Source of the DNA: Botryosphaeria dothidea
Taxonomy: Eukaryota; Ascomycota; Dothideomycetes; Botryosphaeriales; Botryosphaeriaceae
Direction: 5' to 3'
Length of the DNA: 64,000 nucleotides
Assembly: GCA_011503125.2 (NCBI GenBank)
Contig: WWBZ02000016.1
Location: forward strand, 3,472,001-3,536,000
The notes beneath the pieces were generated by a model. That model ran no database searches, was not told where the DNA came from, and saw only the letters and a list, made by a program, of their open reading frames with translations. Numbering within the stretch: position 1 is the stretch's first letter; the number at the start of each line of letters is the position of its first letter. This document shows positions 59,080-64,000 of this stretch, one piece after another. The position numbers were made by a program, and so were the translations under genes.

Positions 59080-59151
59080 GGGTCGGGCTACTCGATTGAA
59101 GGCCATTGTCTTCTCTATTAGCCCATCACCTTCACCTTCTAATTCCAGACG

Positions 59152-61054
59152 ATGAAAATGCGCACTCCTCTTTATGCCCCCCTCGTTTTCACCCTCGCGG
59201 TGGCCAGCCCTCTGAGATCGACAGTCGAGTCGAGTACATATGACTACATTGTCGTTGGAGGAGGTGCTGGAGGCCTTGTGGTTGCCAATCGTCTGTCAGA
59301 AACCAATGCTACGGTTCTCGTGATTGAAGCTGGTGGTTCAGGCTACGACAATCCCAACGTGACGGCTCCAGACGGATACGGTCGGGCACTCAACACCGCC
59401 CTGGACTGGTCTTATCCCACCGTCGCGCAAAAAGACGGTTCTGTCCATGCCATGCATGCCGGCAAGGTTCTTGGAGGCTCCACTGCAATCAATGGTGCGT
59501 ATGTCCCACCAGTGTCTCTTTGACCATAACTCATAATACTCAACCGCCAGGCATGTCTTTCACCCGCGCCGAGGCCTCCCAGATCGATGCCTGGGAGCAA
59601 ATCGGCAACGAGGGGTGGAATTGGCAAAACCTCTGGCAGTACTATCTGAAGAGTGAGCACTATCAGCCCCCCGGTCTTGAGCAGATCCAGGGTGGTGCCG
59701 CCTATGATGCGTCTTTTCATGGAGAAAAGGGCAATCTGAGGGTCGGCTATCCGAGCGCTCAAGCTATCGACGACTTCCTCGCCCCTTTGAATGCGTCTTA
59801 TCAGGAACTTGGCATTCCATACTCTGAGGACGTCAGTGGCGGCGCCATGCGTGGTTTCAACGTGTTTCCAATGATGGTCGATGTTGAAGAGAACATCCGT
59901 TCTGACGCCGCCCGCGCCTACTACTTCCCTTTCCAGTCCAGATCTAATTTAGATGTGCTATATGACACATCTGTCAACCGTATAATCTGGGGAGAGGATG
60001 ACAGCGAGGGGAACACAGTCGCTACTGGAGTTGAGGCTTCGGGTCCTAATGCAACAGCGTCAACGTTCCATGCAACCAAGGAAATTATTGTCGCGGCCGG
60101 TGCCTTGAAGTCTCCTGCTATCCTCGAGCTATCTGGCATTGGCAACTCAGAGTAAGCAATTAGCCCTAGTGCTCTCGTTGAATCCAGGTGTGGAGCTGAC
60201 CAACCTGCAGTATCCTTTCCAAGGTCAATGTCACTTCCAAAGTACATCTTCCCGGTGTGGGCGAGAACCTCATAGACCAAATCAACAACGGCATTTACTA
60301 TGCCACTCCTAACAACAAAACCTACAAGGGCCTCGCAAATTATGTGTCGTACCCAAATGTTACCGACATCTACGGAGCTGAAGCCGCGGCAGCACTGGCT
60401 TCGTCTGTGCGCGATGCCCTCCCAGCCCTGGCGGCCGAAATTGCCGCACAGAACAACAACGCCACCAATGCGTCGACTCTCCTCGGACTCTTGCAGGTCC
60501 AGCATTCGCTGCTGTTTAATGCACAGGTGCCAATCGCGGAGATCCTGCACGTTCCAGCCCAGCATTTTGGCTCCGAGTATTGGGGTACCCTTCCCTTCGC
60601 TCGTGGCAACATCCACATCACTTCATCGGATCCGAACACTCCCACAGCCATCAACCCGAAGTATTTCATGTTCGACTTCGACCTGGAAGTCCAAGTTGGT
60701 GTCGCAAAATTCTTCCGCCGACTGTTCGCGACCGGAGAACTGTCTAAGATTGCTGGCGAGGAGCTCCAGCCAGGAACGGCTATAGTTGCTGACAGCGCTT
60801 CGAATGATGTCTGGGCTGACTGGGTGAAGGACAGCTGGCGTCCAAACTTCCATGTCATGAGCACTGCCATCATGATGCCGCGCGAGATGGGCGGAGTGGT
60901 CAGTGAGCGCTTGAGGGTCTATGGCACCAAAAATGTGAGAGTGGTCGATGCGAGCGTGGCGCCCTTCCAGGTCTGCGGCCATCTTACCAGTACAATCTAC
61001 GCGATCGCTGAGCGTGCGAGCGATCTCATCAAGGAGGATGCAGGTGTCTACTGA
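59152..61054 (+). CDS. Secreted GMC-family FAD oxidoreductase (glucose oxidase/alcohol dehydrogenase-like, AA3)
   Basis: join(59152..59494,59551..60151,60211..61054), 595 aa. Introns of 56 and 59 nt have GTGCGT...CAG and GTAAGC...CAG. The N-terminal signal is MKMRTPLYAPLVFTLAVASP. The FAD-binding dinucleotide fold has VVGGGAGG at 34-41 and the EAGG strand end near 64. GMC signature 1 is GKVLGGSTAING (across intron 1) and signature 2 is GALKSPAILELSGIG (before intron 2). The C-terminal catalytic region has H529 (FHVMSTAIM) and H572 (CGHLTST), with the 43-residue spacing of the His pair in glucose oxidase. The usual HPVGT after the first His is HVMST, so substrate is uncertain. Several NxT/S sites fit secretion. 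It oxidises an alcohol or sugar with O2 or another acceptor. It converges with MSH4. Confidence 0.92.
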
Positions 61055-61415
61055 ATTTTCTCAACCATTTCTGGCACATTTTGTCCAGGCGGCACCCCCC
61101 CCCCCTCTCTGAATATGTAGAATTCAAATTCGGCGCATGGGTAGAAGATTGAAAATAGAAGGTTAAAAATAGACGGTTAGAATGGACGGTTTTGGAGCAA
61201 TGATGCCAGTTTTCGATATATTTTGCACCGTGATTAGCTATTCAGGTGTGTAAAGGTTCATGAATAAACCATGCTGCCGATTTTTAAGAGATAGAACATG
61301 CAACAAAAGCTAACCAGCAAATATATAGTCATGTCCGCACCAGATACTCACGGAGGTCGAACAATGCACAGTTGTGGAGACAATCCGGCTTTTGTTTCTC
61401 GAATTGGCAACAATT
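61055..61415. other. Short convergent intergenic region with C11 run
   Basis: This separates the 3' ends of the GMC and MSH4 genes. It has 11 consecutive C at 61095-61105 and three imperfect copies of an ATAGA(A/C)GGTTA-like motif at about 61145-61195. No gene is seen. Confidence 0.6.
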
Positions 61416-64000
61416 TTAGCCGCTCGTTGTAGCTGACATGGTCGAGGTGTGAGTACTAGAAATAGTGATGACGTCGTCCGACTTCTCTCCAATATGCTGC
61501 GTACGCTGCGGTCCAGAACTGGTGGCCGTGGCTTTGCCAAGGACTGTAGAGCTCCCATCATCGGACTCCATACTCTCGTCTTTCTCCGATTCATCCATAC
61601 CCGAAGATTCGGCATCGATTGCGGACATCCTGATCACAAATTCCCGCTGTAGATCTTTAAGCCAGTTTGCCAAAACTTCACCTTCCATGGCACCACTCTG
61701 AGCATGCAAAAGATGCTCTCTAAGATGCAGTATGAGTCGTCTGCGACGCTCACGAAGAATGATTGCTGCAGCTTTCTTTTGCCCTTGAATGCGTTGTTGA
61801 AGTGTGGTAGAAACCTCCCCCGCCATTTCCAACACTTCTGATGGAAGAGGGACGATGCGTGCCAGAGCAAGCCCGTAATGCTGCGCCCTGACTGGCCCTT
61901 CAGCAACCTTGTACAGCATGTTCATTGCGCCTCCACTATCTTGCATGTTGACCGCAAGATGCAGGTTCACGACCCCGATTCTTTCCGCCATGATGTTGGC
62001 AAGCTCTCGAAAGTGTGTGGCAAACCAGACAAGGGCACGGCTGCCGATGAGCGCTTCAGCAATTGCAAGCGCGATGGCGAGGCCATCACGAGTGCTAGTG
62101 CCACGGCCGAGTTCATCAATGATGACAATGCTGTCCTTGCTGATGTTTCGAAGAATGAAAGCCGTCTCCCTCATCTCGGCCGCAAAGGTTGAGACATTTG
62201 CTTCGATACTGTCATCGAGCGAAACTCTGGCGAAGAGCTGACTTCGTATGGGCATTGAAGCATATTGCGCGGGAACAAACATTCCAATTTGCGCCATGAC
62301 GGACATCAAAGCAACTGACCGGATATACGTGCTTTTACCACTCATGTTGCAGCCAGTGATTATCTGAAACCGCTGACGTTCGGTAGCGTAGAAATCGTTC
62401 GGAATGAACTTTGCGGATTGGATCTTCTCTCGTATTGGGTGACGACCTGCCTTGACTGCGAGAGTATCAGTCAAAGTGGGGCGGGTGTACTCTTGGCTCG
62501 TGACGAGATGCGCGAATGATGAAATCATATCCAGCATGGCAATGCTTTCGCCAACTTTGTATAAAGCGGCCGCGTAAGCTCTAGTGTCGACAATCAAGTC
62601 TGATATGGCTTTGCTGCTCAAGCAGACTACCTCGTTGTGAGCATCGACGATCTTCTGATTCCGCTTCATGAGATCAAGCGTCTGGCACTCGATCATGCCC
62701 TTCTTCTTGTGAACATTGGTGAAAATTGGTGGCAAGATGCGGTCCTCCAGGTCCGTGGCGTTGAGTTGAATGTAGAATTGTCGCGCTGTGTCGAACTTCA
62801 TGGTGAGGCGAACATCATGTGTTTCTGGAACATGAATGAGTGCTATTGTTGTACAAACGAGGTACGACGTACCGCCAACTTGTTCGATAAGCTGTAAGGC
62901 GTCCTCAGTCGCTTCTCGGTAAGCTTGACGTGCCACATCCAAGAGACCGTTGACACCCGCCTGTTCAAGATGTTAGTTGCACCCCCCGAGCTTATAGAAC
63001 CGACGGATTGACCTTGACTGCATAAGTGTGCTGGTTCCTGAGGTCCAGTGGTCTCTTAGCAAAGATGGTGTCTTCATTAATCACTGAGTCAATCAGTTCT
63101 TGGAGGGGATTGATGTTGTCCGGATGACAAAACTTGAAGGATTAGTAAGGGAGACAGCTCTTGGTATCGTGTTCTTACTGCTCGAATCTCACGAAGCAAG
63201 GCGCTTCTTGCACCGGTCAAGGACTCATAGATTGGCTTGATTGAAAGGGCGAATTGTTTCAGCATGATGATCTGATTGATGGATTGCTCCACCGTTTGCA
63301 CCGACGACTTGGTGGGGACTAGGATAAGCTGAACCAGATATTAGAAACATCCATAACGTTGAGAGTGCATGAATTCACCGCAGAAAGAATCTTATCGGCA
63401 TCCAGGAACCCTTTGAGAGCTGTTTAAGATGTTAGCCGTCATGACACCCGTGAAGGAACGAGCGGCGCGCCTTGTCTCGTGGCGAAGAACATGTCTTCTT
63501 TGCTGGAAATTTCTTCCAAAGCATTGTATCGAATGTTCAGTGTATCGCTGTTTGTAACTGGCTGGAGAATGCTGCTACGTAGGACCCTTGCTCCCATGGG
63601 AGTAAGTGTTTCATTAAGCAGGCCGAACAAGCAGTGGCGAGACTTTGGATGCTCGAGATTTTGAATGAGCTCCAATGTACGTATGGTGGAGATGTCAATC
63701 ATCATAGATCCCTCGGAAGGCTCATATTTGATTCTCAAAGAATGGAAGGCAAAGGTCAGACCGTGATTCAATTCGACATACTTCATAGCCTACAACGGTC
63801 AGCGCAAGATGGTTCCAAGGAAAACTGGAAAATATACGGCAGCGAAGCAACAAACACAGAAGTAGTTTCCCTCCAGTGATAGTTTGATAGCTTCAATGTC
63901 ATCAGCAAAGGCTAGCTGCTGGATGTACTCTGCTCCGGCTGTCTCGGCCCAGTACCTGCGGTCGACGAAGGTGACCCGACTGCTAATCTCGTCAAGATTC
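61416..64000 (-). CDS. MSH4: MSH4, meiotic MutS homologue (3' portion, truncated by window edge)
   Basis: complement(join(61416..62960,63013..63132,63179..63328,63379..63419,63471..63789,63838..>64000)). MSH4 pairs with MSH5 as MutS-gamma, which stabilises meiotic recombination intermediates for crossover formation in the nucleus. From the window edge it reads NLDEISSRV, the core (MutS III) and lever/clamp exons. The large last exon holds the ATPase. It shows Walker A ITGCNMSGKSTYIRS, then FARVSLDDSIEANVSTFAAEMRE, Walker B/signature IDELGRGTSTRDGLA, and FATHFREL, which are MSH4-specific in detail. The C-terminus extends past FVIRMSAIDAE with an acidic, Ser-rich tail of about 65 aa. Introns are 46-52 nt. 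One (63420-63470) appears to use a GC donor. The N-terminal exons lie beyond 64000. No mismatch-binding N-terminal motif can be checked here. Confidence 0.92.

Overview
The window looks like part of the nuclear genome of a filamentous ascomycete (Pezizomycotina, perhaps Dothideomycetes; the class is a guess). Genes have 46-60 nt introns with GT/AG ends and CTAAC-like branch sites. The repeats show near-complete loss of CpA/TpG dinucleotides while CpG survives, the signature of repeat-induced point mutation (RIP). The window has two compartments with a sharp edge near 51.3 kb.

Compartment 1 (1 to about 51.3 kb) is a nest of retrotransposons with no intact host gene. Most of it is copies of one non-LTR (LINE, Tad1/I-like) family about 5.14 kb long. 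It has almost no 5' UTR, an ORF1 with CCHC knuckles, an ORF2 (endonuclease, FVDD reverse transcriptase, C-terminal zinc motif, no visible RNase H), and a 3' UTR ending in a hairpin and an (ATCT)n tail. I label the copies A-O. Target-site duplications (TSDs) fix the order of several insertions: D (11575-16710) into C, I (31592-36730) into H, chimeric F (19336-22279) into E, and N (47907-51092) into O. A Ty3/Gypsy element, Gypsy-A (1943-7606), with paired 250 bp LTRs, lies inside LINE B. Pieces of a second gypsy family (Gypsy-B) lie at 23.3-25.7 kb and 46.6-47.8 kb. Almost every stop codon in these elements is explained by C-to-T at CA or G-to-A at TG.

The most unusual object is F. It is a single insertion with a 14 bp TSD in which about 1.46 kb of LINE 3' end is joined to about 1.49 kb of unrelated 5' sequence. 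This resembles the chimeric MINE elements of Magnaporthe. Other points of interest are a conserved 3' hairpin with a GTAA tetraloop, an exceptionally conserved 5' end, a mosaic copy (G) lying head-to-head with H, and an internally deleted, lightly mutated copy (N).

Compartment 2 (about 51.5-64 kb) is normal gene space without RIP. It holds four genes: a 203-aa single-pass membrane protein (54052-54663, +), a secreted and probably GPI-anchored CAP/PR-1 protein (56118-56952, +, one intron), a secreted GMC flavoprotein oxidoreductase (59152-61054, +, two introns, TATA box), and the 3' six exons of meiotic MSH4 (61416 to beyond 64000, -), convergent with the GMC gene. The other long open frames in this GC-rich DNA look spurious.
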